Notes: generated by a model from the letters alone, not told the origin. Counted from the first letter of the stretch, positions 19,470 to 29,805 are shown. The stretch is 64,000 nucleotides of DNA from Sulfitobacter sp. EhC04 (GCF_001650875.1 NZ_LXYI01000008.1:124266-188265), one strand, 5' to 3'. A program made the numbers and translations.

Positions 19470-20678
19470 ATGGATTGGCACAATATATTCGCGTCGCGCA
19501 TGGACCGCATGAAGGCCAGCGAAATCCGCGAGTTGCTGAAACTGTTGGACCAGCCCGATATCATCTCTTTCGCGGGCGGCATTCCCGATCCGGCGCTGTT
19601 TCCGACCGAGGCCTTCAAATCGGCCCTGGCCGATGCCTTGTCCCCTGAAAACGCCAGCACCGCCCTGCAATATTCCGTCTCCGAAGGATACGCCCCACTG
19701 CGCGACTGGATCGTCACGCAGATGGAAGCCCTGGGCGTGCCCTGTACCTGCGACAATGTGCTGATCACATCCGGCTCCCAACAGGCGCTGGACTACCTAG
19801 GCAAGCTGATGCTGTCGCCCGGTGACACCGCCTTGATCGGTTGGCCGACCTATCTGGGCGCGCTGGGGGCGTTCAATGCCTATGAACCCCACTACGACCG
19901 GTTGATCCCGCGTGGAAACCGGGCCGCTTCAGATTATGCCGCAGCGGCCAGCGCGCAGGGAGGACGGGTGAAATTCGCCTATGCTTCCGTCGATTTTGCC
20001 AACCCGACCGGTGAAACGCTGGACCTGGCCGCGCGTCAGGGCATCCTTGACCTTGCCGACGAGATGGACATCGCCGTGATCGAAGACGCCGCCTATCAGG
20101 TGCTGCGCTACGATGGAGAACCGATCCCACCCATGCTGGCGCTGGAGGTTGCGCGCAAGGGCAGCATCGAAAACTGCCGGACACTCTATTGCGGCAGTTT
20201 TTCCAAGTCACTGGCACCGGGGTTGAGGGTCGGCTGGGTTTGCGGCGCGACAGATGTCATCAGCCGACTTGTGCTGATGAAACAAGCGGCTGACCTGCAT
20301 TCCTCGACCATCAACCAGATGGCGATCAATACAGTCGCGCGCAGTGTCTTTGCCGATCACACCGCCAAGCTGCGCCAGACCTATGCCGCACGGCGTGATG
20401 CGATGCTGGCGGCGCTTGAAACCCATATGCCCGAGGGCGTGACATGGACCAGACCGGAGGGCGGCATGTTCGTCTGGATCACGCTGCCGAAGCACATGGA
20501 TGGGGCCGACTTGCTGCGTGTCTCCCTGGAAACGCAGCGCGTGGCCTTTGTCCCTGGTCAGGCCTTCTTTGCCGACAGGTCCGGGGCGAACACCCTGCGG
20601 CTGAGTTTCTCACTGGAAGATGACGCCAAGATCAACGAAGGCATCAAAAGGCTGGCGGCGGCGATCCGCGCCGCCTGA
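19470..20678 (+). CDS. PLP-dependent aminotransferase (class I/II, MocR/2-aminoadipate-type)
   Basis: The 402-residue protein is a fold-type I aminotransferase. The PLP-binding Lys is in SFSKSLAPGLRVGW near residue 235, and the pocket motif ISFAGGIPDPALFP at residues 31-44 is typical of the LysN/2-aminoadipate and valine-pyruvate-like subgroup. No N-terminal GntR DNA-binding domain is present, so it is an enzyme rather than a MocR regulator. The amino-acid substrate cannot be fixed from sequence. A GGGAGGG Shine-Dalgarno supports the ATG. It is convergent with rsmD, 2 bp apart. Confidence 0.92.
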   Translation: MDWHNIFASRMDRMKASEIRELLKLLDQPDIISFAGGIPDPALFPTEAFKSALADALSPENASTALQYSVSEGYAPLRDWIVTQMEALGVPCTCDNVLITSGSQQALDYLGKLMLSPGDTALIGWPTYLGALGAFNAYEPHYDRLIPRGNRAASDYAAAASAQGGRVKFAYASVDFANPTGETLDLAARQGILDLADEMDIAVIEDAAYQVLRYDGEPIPPMLALEVARKGSIENCRTLYCGSFSKSLAPGLRVGWVCGATDVISRLVLMKQAADLHSSTINQMAINTVARSVFADHTAKLRQTYAARRDAMLAALETHMPEGVTWTRPEGGMFVWITLPKHMDGADLLRVSLETQRVAFVPGQAFFADRSGANTLRLSFSLEDDAKINEGIKRLAAAIRAA

Positions 20679-20680
20679 TA

Positions 20681-21235
20681 TCACCCCATGTGGCGCAAGA
20701 GCGTCACATGGCTGTCCCCGAACCGGCGACTGTCTATTGGGGCAAAGCCGTCCGGGGCCATCATCGGTGCGTTTTCCTCCCAGACGATGGTGGCATCTGC
20801 CGCCAGCCATCCGCCCCCATGCGCGGCAGCCAGAGCCTTTTCCCCCATCCCCTTGCCATAGGGCGGGTCAAGAAACACAAGATCGAACGGCGCACCGGGC
20901 CAGGCACCCAGCCGCGTCGCGTCGTTGCGCATCAGCTTCACCTCGTCCGCCACCCTGAGCTTCTGGACGTTCTCGGAAATCAACCGCTGGCCCACGCGAC
21001 CATTCTCGACAAAACAAACCTCCCGCGCGCCGCGCGACAGCACCTCAAACCCCAGCGCGCCGGTCCCTGCAAACAGGTCCAACACACGCGCCCCGTGAAT
21101 CACATCGCGGTGGGTCAGCATGGAAAACAGGCTCTCACGCACCCGGTCAGAGGTTGGTCGCAGATGCGCCCCCGCATCCCCCTTGCCCAACGCGGCCAGG
21201 GCAGTGCCCCGAAATCTGCCCGCGATGATCCTCAC
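20681..21235 (-). CDS. rsmD: 16S rRNA (guanine(966)-N2)-methyltransferase
   Basis: The 184-residue protein matches RsmD from the opening MRIIAGRFRGTAL through the SAM-binding segment VLDLFAGTGALGFEVLSRGA to the catalytic LVFLDPPYGKG near residue 120. It methylates G966 of 16S rRNA during 30S assembly. Its ATG overlaps the stop of the FAD oxidoreductase gene upstream (4 bp), so the two form an operon of functionally unrelated genes. Confidence 0.95.
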   Translation of the reverse strand: MRIIAGRFRGTALAALGKGDAGAHLRPTSDRVRESLFSMLTHRDVIHGARVLDLFAGTGALGFEVLSRGAREVCFVENGRVGQRLISENVQKLRVADEVKLMRNDATRLGAWPGAPFDLVFLDPPYGKGMGEKALAAAHGGGWLAADATIVWEENAPMMAPDGFAPIDSRRFGDSHVTLLRHMG

Positions 21236-22440
21236 CCTTTCAGCAAGGCCTTCAGGTCGGTCGCAGGGTCGGCAATCACCGCCGGATCAGGCGATTTCCC
21301 CCCTTCGATCAGGCGTTTGCCCACCATGTAGCCGCGCGGATCATTCATCGCATCCACCGCGACCAACTCATCCCCCCGGTAATACCAGAACCCGACCGAA
21401 TCCGCGTCCACACGCCGGGTCACCACCCGGTCATACCCCGTGTTCAGACCCGCAATCTGAAGCTTTACGTCATATTGGTCAGACCAGAACCAGGGTTTGG
21501 CAACATAGTCCTTGCCCGCACCCATGATGTTCTGTGCCACCACTTCCGCCTGGTCGATCGCGTTCGGGACAGATTCGAGCCGGATGCGCCCGCCGCGATA
21601 CGGGAACGACGTGCAATCGCCCGCCGCCCAGACATGCGGGGCAGAGGTGCGCCCCTGCGCATCGACCTTGATGCCATTCTCGACGTCGATGCCCGCAGCC
21701 TCCGCCAGCGCCGTGCCTGGCCGGATGCCCACGCCAACGATCACAAAATCCGCCGCAATCTCGGTTCCGTCGGTCAGCCGCGCACCGGTCACGGCACCCG
21801 TGCCTGTCAACCTGTCCAGCCCGACACCTTCGCGGATGTCCACACCATGCCCGCGATGCAGGCCGCGAAAGAAATCGGATGTTTCAGGTGCCGCCACCCG
21901 CTGCAATATCCGGTCAGCCATTTCCACCAGAACCACCTCAAGCCCCAGTTTGGCCGCGACCGATGCCGCCTCCAGCCCGATATAGCCGCCACCGACGATC
22001 AGCACCTTTGCGCCCTTTGTGAACCGGGGGGCCATCGCGTCCACATCCGCCAGATCGCGCACAACGAATACGCCTTCCAGATTTCCCCCGATCGCATCGG
22101 GCAACCTGTTGGGGGTCGAGCCTGTGGTCAGAACCAGCTCGTCATAGGACAGCGTTTCGCCGGACACTGACAGGGTGCGCGTGGCGGTATCCAGGCTTTC
22201 AACCTCGGACTGCATGCGCAGCGCAATGCCGTTGTCGGCATAGAACGCCTCGGGCCGCAGGAAAAGACGCTCAAGGGACATGTCGCCCATCAGGTAGGCC
22301 TTGCTGAGCGGGGGACGCTGATAGGGCGGCACCGGCTCCGCGCCGATCAGGGTCACGTCACCATCGAACCCGCCATTGCGCAGCTTGGCAACGCAAGACG
22401 ACCCGGCCTGCCCGGCCCCCACAACGATCACATGTCCCAT
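21232..22440 (-). CDS. NAD(P)H:ferredoxin reductase-type FAD oxidoreductase
   Basis: The 402-residue protein has two dinucleotide-binding motifs, VIVVGAGQAGSSCVAKL at residues 4-20 (FAD) and VLIVGGGYIGLEAASVAA near residue 148 (NADH), and the substrate-side YQRPPLSKAYL block. This is the layout of rhodocoxin/putidaredoxin reductases that feed electrons to ferredoxins of P450 or dioxygenase systems. No P450, dioxygenase or ferredoxin gene is adjacent, so its electron acceptor is unknown. It overlaps rsmD by 4 bp and is divergent from the peroxiredoxin gene by 90 bp. Confidence 0.92.
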   Translation of the reverse strand: MGHVIVVGAGQAGSSCVAKLRNGGFDGDVTLIGAEPVPPYQRPPLSKAYLMGDMSLERLFLRPEAFYADNGIALRMQSEVESLDTATRTLSVSGETLSYDELVLTTGSTPNRLPDAIGGNLEGVFVVRDLADVDAMAPRFTKGAKVLIVGGGYIGLEAASVAAKLGLEVVLVEMADRILQRVAAPETSDFFRGLHRGHGVDIREGVGLDRLTGTGAVTGARLTDGTEIAADFVIVGVGIRPGTALAEAAGIDVENGIKVDAQGRTSAPHVWAAGDCTSFPYRGGRIRLESVPNAIDQAEVVAQNIMGAGKDYVAKPWFWSDQYDVKLQIAGLNTGYDRVVTRRVDADSVGFWYYRGDELVAVDAMNDPRGYMVGKRLIEGGKSPDPAVIADPATDLKALLKG

Positions 22441-22530
22441 AGACTTTCCTTCCGATTATTCTGGTCACACCGATTGGGGGAACCTATATGGTTGCGAGGA
22501 ATAAACACAATCACAGGAAAGGCCCAGCGA

Positions 22531-23019
22531 ATGACAATTTCAACAGGTGACACTCTGCCCGACGCGACCCTTGTACAGATGGGTGCGGAAGGGCCGGCAC
22601 CGGTGAAGATGGCCGACAAGGTCGCGGGCCGCAAGGTGGTGGTTTTTGCCGTACCGGGTGCCTTCACACCCACATGCCACTCCGCCCATGTGCCCAGCTT
22701 TGTGCGCACCAAGGACCAGTTTGACGCCAAGGGCGTGGATGAGATCATCTGCATTTCCTGCAATGACCCCTTTGTGATGAAAGCCTGGGGTGAGGCGACC
22801 GGCGCGACCGAAGCCGGGATCACCATGCTGGCCGATGCTTCGTCGGAATTCACCAAGGCCATCGGCATGGATTTCGACGCGCCGCCTGCCGGGCTGGTCG
22901 CGCGCTCCAAACGCTATGCGATGCTGGTCGAAGACGGCAAGGTCACGCTGTTCCAGCCCGAAGAAAACTCCGGTGTCTGCGACGTGTCTGGCGGCGAGAG
23001 CCTGCTGGCCAGCATGTAA
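22531..23019 (+). CDS. peroxiredoxin (Prx5/redoxin type)
   Basis: The 162-residue protein has the peroxidatic Cys in PGAFTPTCHSAHVPSF at about residue 49 and a second Cys in GVCDVSGGE near the C-terminus that may act as resolving residue. This arrangement and size match the Prx5/AhpE-like glutaredoxin-dependent group. It reduces hydrogen peroxide and alkyl hydroperoxides in the cytosol. ATG 22531 is preceded by AGGAAAGG at good distance. A strong terminator follows directly, so it is monocistronic. Confidence 0.95.
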   Translation: MTISTGDTLPDATLVQMGAEGPAPVKMADKVAGRKVVVFAVPGAFTPTCHSAHVPSFVRTKDQFDAKGVDEIICISCNDPFVMKAWGEATGATEAGITMLADASSEFTKAIGMDFDAPPAGLVARSKRYAMLVEDGKVTLFQPEENSGVCDVSGGESLLASM

Positions 23020-23025
23020 ACACCA

Positions 23026-23067
23026 AAAGGGCCGGACCTCTGACTGAGAGGCCCGGCCCTTTCTTTT
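23026..23067 (+). terminator. rho-independent terminator after the peroxiredoxin gene
   Basis: A stem of about 15 bp with one mismatch (AAAGGGCCGG pairing with CCGGCCCTTT) encloses a short loop and is followed by CTTTT. It starts 7 bp after the stop codon. Confidence 0.9.
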
Positions 23068-23081
23068 CCCGCAATGGCTGT

Positions 23082-23936
23082 TCAGCTTGCCTGGTACAAT
23101 GTCCGTGTCGGGAACGGAATATCGACGCCCCCGGCGTCCAGCGCCTCTTTGACCTGACGGGTCATGTCGGCCTTGAAGCCAAAGTAATCGCCGGCATCGC
23201 ACCAGACCCGCACCAGGAAATCGACAGAACTGTCGCCCAGGTTCGTGACCTGAACGAAAGGGGCCGGTTCGGGCTTTGCCCGTGCATCCGCCATGATGGT
23301 GTCGCGAATGATGGTTTCCGCATCCTTGAGATTCGCACCATAACCCACGCAGAACGTCCATTCAGCGCGTCGGGTCGGGTTGACCGAGTAATTGTCGATC
23401 ACATTGCCCCAGACTTCTGAATTCGGCACGATGACATGCACATTCGTCAGGTCGGCAAGTTCGGTGAAGTTCAGATTGATCTGCTTGACCGTCCCCATCT
23501 TGCCGGCGACCTCGACAAAGTCACCGATCTTGATCGGGCGAAACAGGATCAGCATGACACCGGCGGCGACGTTGGACAACGTGCCCTGCAATGCGAGGCC
23601 AATCGCCAGACCGGCGGCACCAACGAGAGCCACAACCGAAGTGGTCTGCACCCCGAACGTGTTGAGGACGAAGAGAACCGTGAAACCCAGCACCACATAG
23701 CGCACGATGGACGCCAGAAAGTCGAACAGCATTTCGTCCAGGTGGCGGTTCCGCTTGCCCAGGTTCTGGACCCGGCGCTGGAGCCAACTGGAGACCATCC
23801 AGCCCACCAGCAGAATGGTAATCGCGCCCAGGATGGAGCCTGCCGTGCTCGCCAGAAACTCCAGCGTCAAGAGATCGGCAAGCGATTTGCCATTCCAAAT
23901 CTCGGTACTCAGAAAATTATTCAACTCTTTATCCAT
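23082..23936 (-). CDS. MscS-family mechanosensitive ion channel
   Basis: The 284-residue protein has three transmembrane helices (about residues 28-50, 72-95 and 98-125). The third is the Gly/Ala-rich pore helix GAAGLAIGLALQGTLSNVAAG, followed by the beta domain (IKIGDFVEVAGKMGTVKQI) and a C-terminal domain ending IPFPTRTLY. It opens under membrane tension to release solutes during osmotic downshock. It is the last gene of the ridA-GDPD-FemAB-like-phhB-mscS unit and overlaps the phhB stop by one base. A second, partial family member lies at the end of the window. Confidence 0.94.
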   Translation of the reverse strand: MDKELNNFLSTEIWNGKSLADLLTLEFLASTAGSILGAITILLVGWMVSSWLQRRVQNLGKRNRHLDEMLFDFLASIVRYVVLGFTVLFVLNTFGVQTTSVVALVGAAGLAIGLALQGTLSNVAAGVMLILFRPIKIGDFVEVAGKMGTVKQINLNFTELADLTNVHVIVPNSEVWGNVIDNYSVNPTRRAEWTFCVGYGANLKDAETIIRDTIMADARAKPEPAPFVQVTNLGDSSVDFLVRVWCDAGDYFGFKADMTRQVKEALDAGGVDIPFPTRTLYQAS

Positions 23937-24244
23937 CAGTCTTTCTCGGTGCCGTACAATCCGTCCATCTTGCGGGCCAGTTTCGCATCCAGCGTCGTCA
24001 GGCCGTCCACGTCATGGGTTGTCAGCGTCACATTCACTGTCTTGTACACATTTTCCCACTCGGGGTGGTGATCCCACTTTTCGGCCCAGATGGCCACCCG
24101 TGTCATCCAGCCAAATGCCTCGACGAAGTTCTGGAAAACGAATGTCTTGTGGATGGCATCGCGGCCATCGGTCATTTCCCAACCACTGTCGAACAAGGGC
24201 TGCAACACGGTGCGGCGTGTCTCTGCACTCAGTTTCTCGGTCAT
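23936..24244 (-). CDS. phhB: 4a-hydroxytetrahydrobiopterin dehydratase (PCD/DCoH)
   Basis: The 102-residue protein carries the family pattern [20 protein letters not shown] near residues 55-75, with the two catalytic His and the Trp-Glu-Asn-Val-Tyr block, then [10 protein letters not shown]. It dehydrates 4a-hydroxytetrahydrobiopterin formed by aromatic amino acid hydroxylases. No phenylalanine hydroxylase gene is nearby, so it may serve another pterin reaction. It overlaps the FemAB-like gene by 4 bp and mscS by 1 bp. Confidence 0.93.
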   Translation of the reverse strand: MTEKLSAETRRTVLQPLFDSGWEMTDGRDAIHKTFVFQNFVEAFGWMTRVAIWAEKWDHHPEWENVYKTVNVTLTTHDVDGLTTLDAKLARKMDGLYGTEKD

Positions 24245-25428
24245 TGCTGTTCCTCTATCTGAACTTGTTTGAAAGGCCCGTATTCGGTCAGAACCTCAAT
24301 TTCATGATCCACGGCTTCGCGCTCGTGCTGTAGATAGTCCTCTACCGCGCGGGCGAAACCCGCGTCGCGCATCCAGTGCAAGGACCAGGTCGGGGTCGGC
24401 AGATAGCCGCGCGCCAGCTTGTGTTCGCCCTGCGCGCCTGCCTCGACGGTTTTCAGACCGCGCGCGATGGCAATGTCCATTGCCTGATAATAGCACAGTT
24501 CGAAATGCAGGCAGGGATGGTGTTCGATACACCCCCAATAACGCCCGTAGAGCGCCTGCCGCCCGACAAAGTTCAGCGCCCCCGCGACCCATCTTCCCTC
24601 ACGCTCCGCCAGCACCAGCGCCATGTCGTCGCGCAGGGTTTCCTGAGCAATATCAAAGAACCGGCGCGTCAGGTAGGGCGTGCCCCATTTGCGCGCGCCC
24701 GTGTCCTGATAGAATTGCCAGAAAGCATCCCAGTGTTCGGGGCGCAGGTCGTCACCGGCGAAGGTCTGGATCGTGCCCCCGAACCCCTGCGCCTGCGCGC
24801 GTTCCTTGCGCAGGTTCTTGCGCTTGCGCGAGTTGAGACCCGCGAGAAAGCCATCAAAGTCCGCATATCCCTCGTTGCGCCAGTGGAATTGCTGTGACTT
24901 GCGCAGCATCATGCCCAAATTCTCGGCCCTGGCAGCCTCTTCGCCAGTGCAAAAGGTCACATGCAAGGAAGACAGGCCATTGTTGCCTGTGAGTTGAATC
25001 GCCCCCTGGACCAATGCCGCCAGCCCTGTCTCCTCGAACCCCGGCCGGGTCAGAAACCGACGGCCCGTTGCGGGGGTATGGGGCACCGCGATCTGAAGCT
25101 TGGGGTAATACCGGCCGCCCGCCTGCTCATAGGCATGGGCCCAATTGTGGTCAAAAATGTATTCGCCCTGCGAATGGGATTTCGCATAAAGCGGTGCGAC
25201 CGCGATGACCTGTCCGGCTACAGAGGCCGCCAGGTACTGGGGCTGCCACCCCGTGCCGGTGCCAACACTGCCGCTTTCCTCCAGCGCGCATAGGAAACGG
25301 TAGGTCGTAAAGGGGTCGTATGGCGCACTGCCATCGCTGGCCTCGGGGCAGGCACAGGCATCCCAATCGGCCTGCCCAATCTCGGACAGGTGGGGAACCA
25401 CCCTGATTTCAATCTCGTTTGCGCTCAT
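24241..25428 (-). CDS. FemAB-like/GNAT-related protein (DUF482 type)
   Basis: The 395-residue protein resembles the family annotated as peptidogalycan biosynthesis/recognition protein (PF04339, FemAB-like), built from acetyltransferase-like folds. Indicative blocks are [19 protein letters not shown] basic stretch (here starting [11 protein letters not shown] near residue 200), [15 protein letters not shown], and [19 protein letters not shown] near residue 345. The biochemical function of the family is not established. It lies 46 bp after the GDPD gene and overlaps phhB by 4 bp. Confidence 0.85.
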   Translation of the reverse strand: MSANEIEIRVVPHLSEIGQADWDACACPEASDGSAPYDPFTTYRFLCALEESGSVGTGTGWQPQYLAASVAGQVIAVAPLYAKSHSQGEYIFDHNWAHAYEQAGGRYYPKLQIAVPHTPATGRRFLTRPGFEETGLAALVQGAIQLTGNNGLSSLHVTFCTGEEAARAENLGMMLRKSQQFHWRNEGYADFDGFLAGLNSRKRKNLRKERAQAQGFGGTIQTFAGDDLRPEHWDAFWQFYQDTGARKWGTPYLTRRFFDIAQETLRDDMALVLAEREGRWVAGALNFVGRQALYGRYWGCIEHHPCLHFELCYYQAMDIAIARGLKTVEAGAQGEHKLARGYLPTPTWSLHWMRDAGFARAVEDYLQHEREAVDHEIEVLTEYGPFKQVQIEEQQ

Positions 25429-25474
25429 GCCAATTGTCCTGCCTGCCCTTTATCTGGTCCGGGCGCGCGCCGGT

Positions 25475-26236
25475 TCAAGCGGGAATGGCCGGCATATAGC
25501 CTTCAAAGGTGATATTATCCGCGACCTTGCGCGCCCATGCCTCCTGCGCCGCATCGCGTACCGTCCAGCAGCAGACCATCGCACCGCTCGCCTTGATTTC
25601 CACCACGCGGGGGCGCGCCAGATCGTCAACTTCGTGGCTGATGAAGGACGCGCCGACCCGGTCGAAATCCGGCACTTCGCGCAGCGCATCGCAAGTCGCA
25701 CGCGGCAGAGGCCAGTCTTCATACCGATAGGCGCTGGTCACGATGCCACGGGGCACGTCGGGCAGCAATTCAGCGATGCGAGCCACGGAATGCGGATTGA
25801 AGGACATCACTGCAACTGGGCCGACATACCCAGCAAGCCCAGCGGCAACCGCCGCTTCCAATGGACCGATGTCGGGGCCCATACCGCCATCCTGATCCTT
25901 CAGTTCGATCAGCAGGGGCACTTGCCCCGCCACCAGATCAAGGACTTCTGGCAAGCGCGGTATCCCCTCGTCACCGCCTTTCAACTGGGTCTGTGCCAGT
26001 TCGTCAGCCTTGCGCAACCGCACCGCGCCGGTCGCCGCCGTCAGGCGTTCCAGGGCATAGTCGTGAAAGACCATCGCCGCATGATCAGCACTGAGCTGCA
26101 AGTCAATCTCGATTCCGTAGCCTGCCGCGATGGCCGCGCGGATAGCGGCCCGGCTGTTTTCAGGCCGCCCGGCGTTCACATCGTGCAGGCCCCTGTGGGC
26201 CAGCGGAATGGCGTGGAATGCGCGCGACAGGGTCAT
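25475..26236 (-). CDS. glycerophosphodiester phosphodiesterase family protein
   Basis: The 253-residue TIM-barrel protein carries the GDPD signature: AHRGLHDVNAGRPENS near residue 13, with the catalytic His-Arg and Glu-Asn, then GIEIDLQLSAD with metal-binding Glu and Asp, and FHDYALERLT with the second catalytic His. It hydrolyses glycerophosphodiesters to glycerol-3-phosphate and an alcohol. No signal peptide is visible, so it acts in the cytosol. Its ATG overlaps the ridA stop (ATGA). Confidence 0.93.
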   Translation of the reverse strand: MTLSRAFHAIPLAHRGLHDVNAGRPENSRAAIRAAIAAGYGIEIDLQLSADHAAMVFHDYALERLTAATGAVRLRKADELAQTQLKGGDEGIPRLPEVLDLVAGQVPLLIELKDQDGGMGPDIGPLEAAVAAGLAGYVGPVAVMSFNPHSVARIAELLPDVPRGIVTSAYRYEDWPLPRATCDALREVPDFDRVGASFISHEVDDLARPRVVEIKASGAMVCCWTVRDAAQEAWARKVADNITFEGYMPAIPA

Positions 26237-26691
26237 TTGATCTCGAATATGCCTTCGATCTCGACCGCGACACCCAACGGCAGCGAAGGGGCCGAAACGG
26301 CAGAACGGGCATGCCGCCCCGCATCCCCCAGCGCTGCAACCAGAAAGTCGGACGCGCCGTTGATGACCTTGGGTTGATCAGTGAAATCTGCGGTGGAATT
26401 GACGAAACCGGTCAGTTTGATAACCCGGACCAACCGCTCGATATCGCCGCCGCAAGCCGCCTTGACCTGTGCAAGCAGGCTGATTGCACAGGATTTTGCC
26501 GCATCGGCCCCCTGTTCAACCGCCATGTCAGCCCCCAGCTTCCCCAGGATGAAACCGTCCGGCCCGTTGGAAATCTGGCCCGAGACGTAAAGGATGTTTC
26601 CAACCTGCACGTAAGGCACATAGTTGGCCGCCGGGGCAGGCGCATCGGGCAAGGTAACGCCCAGTTCAGACAACCGGTCTGCAAAACTCAT
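26233..26691 (-). CDS. RidA-family protein
   Basis: The 152-residue protein is a YjgF/YER057c/UK114-type member. It has VQVGNILYVSGQISNGPDG near residues 27-45 and a C-terminal RSAVSAPSLPLGVAVEIEGI with the Arg that in RidA binds the imine carboxylate. RidA deaminates reactive enamines/imines made by PLP enzymes. The sequence is the longer, YjgH/RidA-like subgroup, so the exact substrate is open. It is the first gene of the five-gene operon. Confidence 0.92.
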   Translation of the reverse strand: MSFADRLSELGVTLPDAPAPAANYVPYVQVGNILYVSGQISNGPDGFILGKLGADMAVEQGADAAKSCAISLLAQVKAACGGDIERLVRVIKLTGFVNSTADFTDQPKVINGASDFLVAALGDAGRHARSAVSAPSLPLGVAVEIEGIFEIK

Positions 26692-26761
26692 GGAAAGTCC
26701 TTTCGCGAATATTGCTTACGCAGAAACTAGCGCCGCAGCGCGGAATCTGAAAGCCCCGCGA

Positions 26762-28072
26762 TCAACTTTCGCGGAACGCGCGGGCGAAATAGTCGGCAAC
26801 AGGTTTCACAAGATAGGCCATGGGGGACCGTTCGCCCGTGCGGATAAATGCTTCCACCGGCATGCCGGGTAACAGGATCGTCCCACCCGGCAGCTTTTCC
26901 ATCTCACCGGGGTTCAGCGCGATTTCCGCACGGAAGTAGGATTGTCCCGTGGCGTCGTCCTCAATCGCATCGGCCGAAATCTGCATGACCTGGCCCACCA
27001 GCTCGGGCGTCGTGCGCTGGTCCAGCGCCGACATGCGCAGGTTGACCTGCTGGCCAACAACGATCTGGTCGATGTGGATCGGCAGAACCCGCGCAGCAAT
27101 CACCAGTGGCCTGTCCTGCGGCACCAGGAACATCAGCGGTTCCGCCGCCCGCACGACCGAGCGGGGCGTTTGCACCTGAAGCCCGTAGATGATGCCGGAG
27201 ACGGGTGCACGGATCGACAGGCGCTCGATCTCGTTCAGCAAGGCGCGGCGTTGCTCGACCAGTTCAAGCTCCCGGTAGCGCAGATCGCGCAGACGTGTGA
27301 TCGCCTCTTCCCGACCTGCGGTGCCCAGTTTCAGGATTTCGATCTCGATCTCGGTAATCCGTTCCTCGGACTGTGCCCGGCTGGCCGCAAGTTCACCGAT
27401 CTGCCCGGTCAACCTGGCCTTTTCCCTTTGCAGGTTCAGCACGGTGGAGGCTTGCGCCAATCCCTTATCCAACAGGGACTGCTGGTTCGCCAGTTCCTGT
27501 TCGATCAGCCCAAGCTGTTGGGCAAGTGCGTCTTCCTGCGCCGTTACGCCGTTGATCTGAGCGCCGATCTGGTTGCGCCGCTTGCCCAATTGCTCAATTT
27601 CCCGCGCGACAGAGGCGCGGCGGGCGACGAATAGGTTCTGCTGGCCTTCCATCAGTTCCGCGATTTCGGGGTCGCTTGCGCCGGTTGCAATCAGTTCCTC
27701 GTCATACGTAATTTCTTCGGCTTCGTCGCGCTCGGCCTCGAAACGGCCACGGCGGGCCATCAGTTCGTACAATTGCCCTTCGACGATGGCCAATTGCGAG
27801 CCGATCTGCTGGCCGTCCAACTGCAACAGTATGTCCCCTGCGACAACGGTATCGCCCTCAACGACGCGGATCTCGGCAACGACACCGCCATTTTCATGCT
27901 GCACGATCTGCCGGTTCCGTTCCACTTCGATGCGACCCGATGCGACCACCGCGCCGGCAATCTGGCTCATCATCGCCCAGGTGCCAAACCCACCGACCAG
28001 CACCAGAAGGCCCAGCAGCCCGATGACAACAGGCTTGGTTGCAGACCACCTTCTCGTCGGTTGCGGGGTCAT
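26762..28072 (-). CDS. HlyD/PrtE-type periplasmic adaptor of type I secretion
   Basis: The 436-residue protein has one N-terminal membrane helix (about residues 15-36), a lipoyl half-motif, a long alpha-helical coiled-coil hairpin (about residues 95-290, rich in Glu, Gln, Arg and Leu) and a beta-barrel C-terminus with the HlyD-family [16 protein letters not shown]. It bridges the inner-membrane ABC exporter and an outer-membrane TolC channel. It overlaps the ABC transporter gene by 4 bp. No tolC homologue or RTX cargo gene is adjacent, so both must be encoded elsewhere. Confidence 0.94.
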   Translation of the reverse strand: MTPQPTRRWSATKPVVIGLLGLLVLVGGFGTWAMMSQIAGAVVASGRIEVERNRQIVQHENGGVVAEIRVVEGDTVVAGDILLQLDGQQIGSQLAIVEGQLYELMARRGRFEAERDEAEEITYDEELIATGASDPEIAELMEGQQNLFVARRASVAREIEQLGKRRNQIGAQINGVTAQEDALAQQLGLIEQELANQQSLLDKGLAQASTVLNLQREKARLTGQIGELAASRAQSEERITEIEIEILKLGTAGREEAITRLRDLRYRELELVEQRRALLNEIERLSIRAPVSGIIYGLQVQTPRSVVRAAEPLMFLVPQDRPLVIAARVLPIHIDQIVVGQQVNLRMSALDQRTTPELVGQVMQISADAIEDDATGQSYFRAEIALNPGEMEKLPGGTILLPGMPVEAFIRTGERSPMAYLVKPVADYFARAFRES

Positions 28073-29805
28073 GTGACGCCTCCTGCATCGGCAGGGGCCG
28101 ACTGGATCGCCTTGGCGTTCTTGACCATGCCTGCCAATACCTCATCCTTGGGCCCAAAGGCCATGCGCATGCCGCCATCCAGCACCAGCAGGGTGTCGCA
28201 TTCCTGGATCGCCGCCGGGCGGTGCGCCATGATCAGCACAGACCGACCATCGGCTTTCATCGACCGGATCGCGTGATTCAGCGCCTGCGAGCCGACATTG
28301 TCGAGGTTGGAATTCGGTTCGTCCAGCACCAGGATCACCGGATTGTCGTATAGCGCGCGGGCCAGTCCGATCCGTTGCATCTGACCGCCTGACAAGCGCA
28401 CCTGCCCGGCGCTGACATGTGTGTCATACCCTTTGGGCAGTTCGAGGATCATCTCATGCGCCGCCGCTTTCTTGGCCGCTTCGACGACCTTTGCATCGTC
28501 GGGCTGTGACGACAGGCGTGCGATGTTTTCCGCGATCGTGCCATCGAACAACTGCACCCGCTGCGGCAGGTAGCCGATATGCTGGCCCAGCACCTCGGCA
28601 CCGTAATGGTCCAGCGCCGCCCCGTCGAGCCGCACATATCCGCCGGCAGGCGGCCAGACACCGGTCAAGGTCCGGGCCAATGTGGTCTTGCCAGCGCCCG
28701 ACGGGCCGATCACCCCAACGGCCTGCCCCGGCTCGACATTGAAGTTGATGGACTTGAGCGAGGCTTGTCTTTCGCCCGGCGGGACAACGGTCAGGTTCTT
28801 GGCGACCAGTTTCGCCGCCGGTTTCGGAAGCGCAGTGCGCGGCAGTTCGGGTGCCACGGCCCCCAGCAACGTCGCGAGGCTCTGCCAACCTTCGCGGCCG
28901 CGCTGCACGATGGGCCACTGGTTCAGCGCCATTTCCACCGGCGCGAGCGCGCGACCCAGCAGGATGGACCCTGCGATCATCGCCCCCGGCGTCAATTCGC
29001 CTTGCAAGACTAGGTAGGCACCCAGCCCCAGCATCGCCGACTGCAGGAACAGGCGCAGCGTCTTGGTCATTGATGAAAAGGTGCCACCTACATCCGTCGC
29101 CCTGATCTGGCTTTCCAGCGCCTCGCCACGGGCTTTCTGCCAGCGGTCAAAGGCCGCGTCGCGCATGCCCATGGCCTGCACCATTTCCGCCTCTGTCCTG
29201 ATCTGGTCCGCAATGGCGCCTGCGGTCTGACCTGCCATCCCCGCCTTTGCCTGCGAATTGCGGGACAGGATCTGGTTGGCAAATGTAATCGCGATCAAGA
29301 CCGCAGCGCCGCAGACAGCCAGCCAGCCCAACATCGGGTGGAAAATAAAGATCGCCGCGAAAAAGATCGGCGTCCAAGGCATGTCGAAGAACGCCATCAA
29401 CACCGGCGAGGTCAGCAGACGCTGCACCGATTCGAGGTCGGCCAGGTTGGCATTGGTCCGGGTATCCGGCGCGATGGCCGATTTCCGCACAACCGCATCA
29501 AAGACGCGCCGGTCCAGTGCATCCTGAAACCGCGCCCCGACACGCGCCATGATACGGCCCCGCGTGTGGTCCAACACGCCCATCACCCCGTAGAGGAACA
29601 CAACCAGGATCGACAGGGCGATCAGCGTCTCCTCGGAGCCGGAGCCTAGAACACGGTCGTAGACCTGCAACATGTACATCGGGCCTGTCAGCATAAGCAG
29701 GTTAGCAAACAGGCTGAACAGCGCCACCGTCCAGAAAAGCGCGCGACTGCGCTTGCGCACAGAGCGTAGTTCCGCAAGGCCACGTTGAGTTACTTCATCA
29801 CGCAT
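28069..29805 (-). CDS. PrtD-type type I secretion ABC transporter (permease/ATPase)
   Basis: The 578-residue half-transporter has about six membrane helices in the first 300 residues and an ABC ATPase domain after residue 340. Walker A is GPSGAGKT, the signature is LSGGQMQR and Walker B is [13 protein letters not shown], then the His switch in MAHRP. There is no N-terminal C39 peptidase domain, which fits exporters of unprocessed RTX-type proteins. ATG 29805 was chosen because AAGG lies about six bases upstream; the longer TTG start at 29823 is less likely. It forms an operon with the HlyD-like gene. Confidence 0.94.
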   Translation of the reverse strand: MRDEVTQRGLAELRSVRKRSRALFWTVALFSLFANLLMLTGPMYMLQVYDRVLGSGSEETLIALSILVVFLYGVMGVLDHTRGRIMARVGARFQDALDRRVFDAVVRKSAIAPDTRTNANLADLESVQRLLTSPVLMAFFDMPWTPIFFAAIFIFHPMLGWLAVCGAAVLIAITFANQILSRNSQAKAGMAGQTAGAIADQIRTEAEMVQAMGMRDAAFDRWQKARGEALESQIRATDVGGTFSSMTKTLRLFLQSAMLGLGAYLVLQGELTPGAMIAGSILLGRALAPVEMALNQWPIVQRGREGWQSLATLLGAVAPELPRTALPKPAAKLVAKNLTVVPPGERQASLKSINFNVEPGQAVGVIGPSGAGKTTLARTLTGVWPPAGGYVRLDGAALDHYGAEVLGQHIGYLPQRVQLFDGTIAENIARLSSQPDDAKVVEAAKKAAAHEMILELPKGYDTHVSAGQVRLSGGQMQRIGLARALYDNPVILVLDEPNSNLDNVGSQALNHAIRSMKADGRSVLIMAHRPAAIQECDTLLVLDGGMRMAFGPKDEVLAGMVKNAKAIQSAPADAGGVT

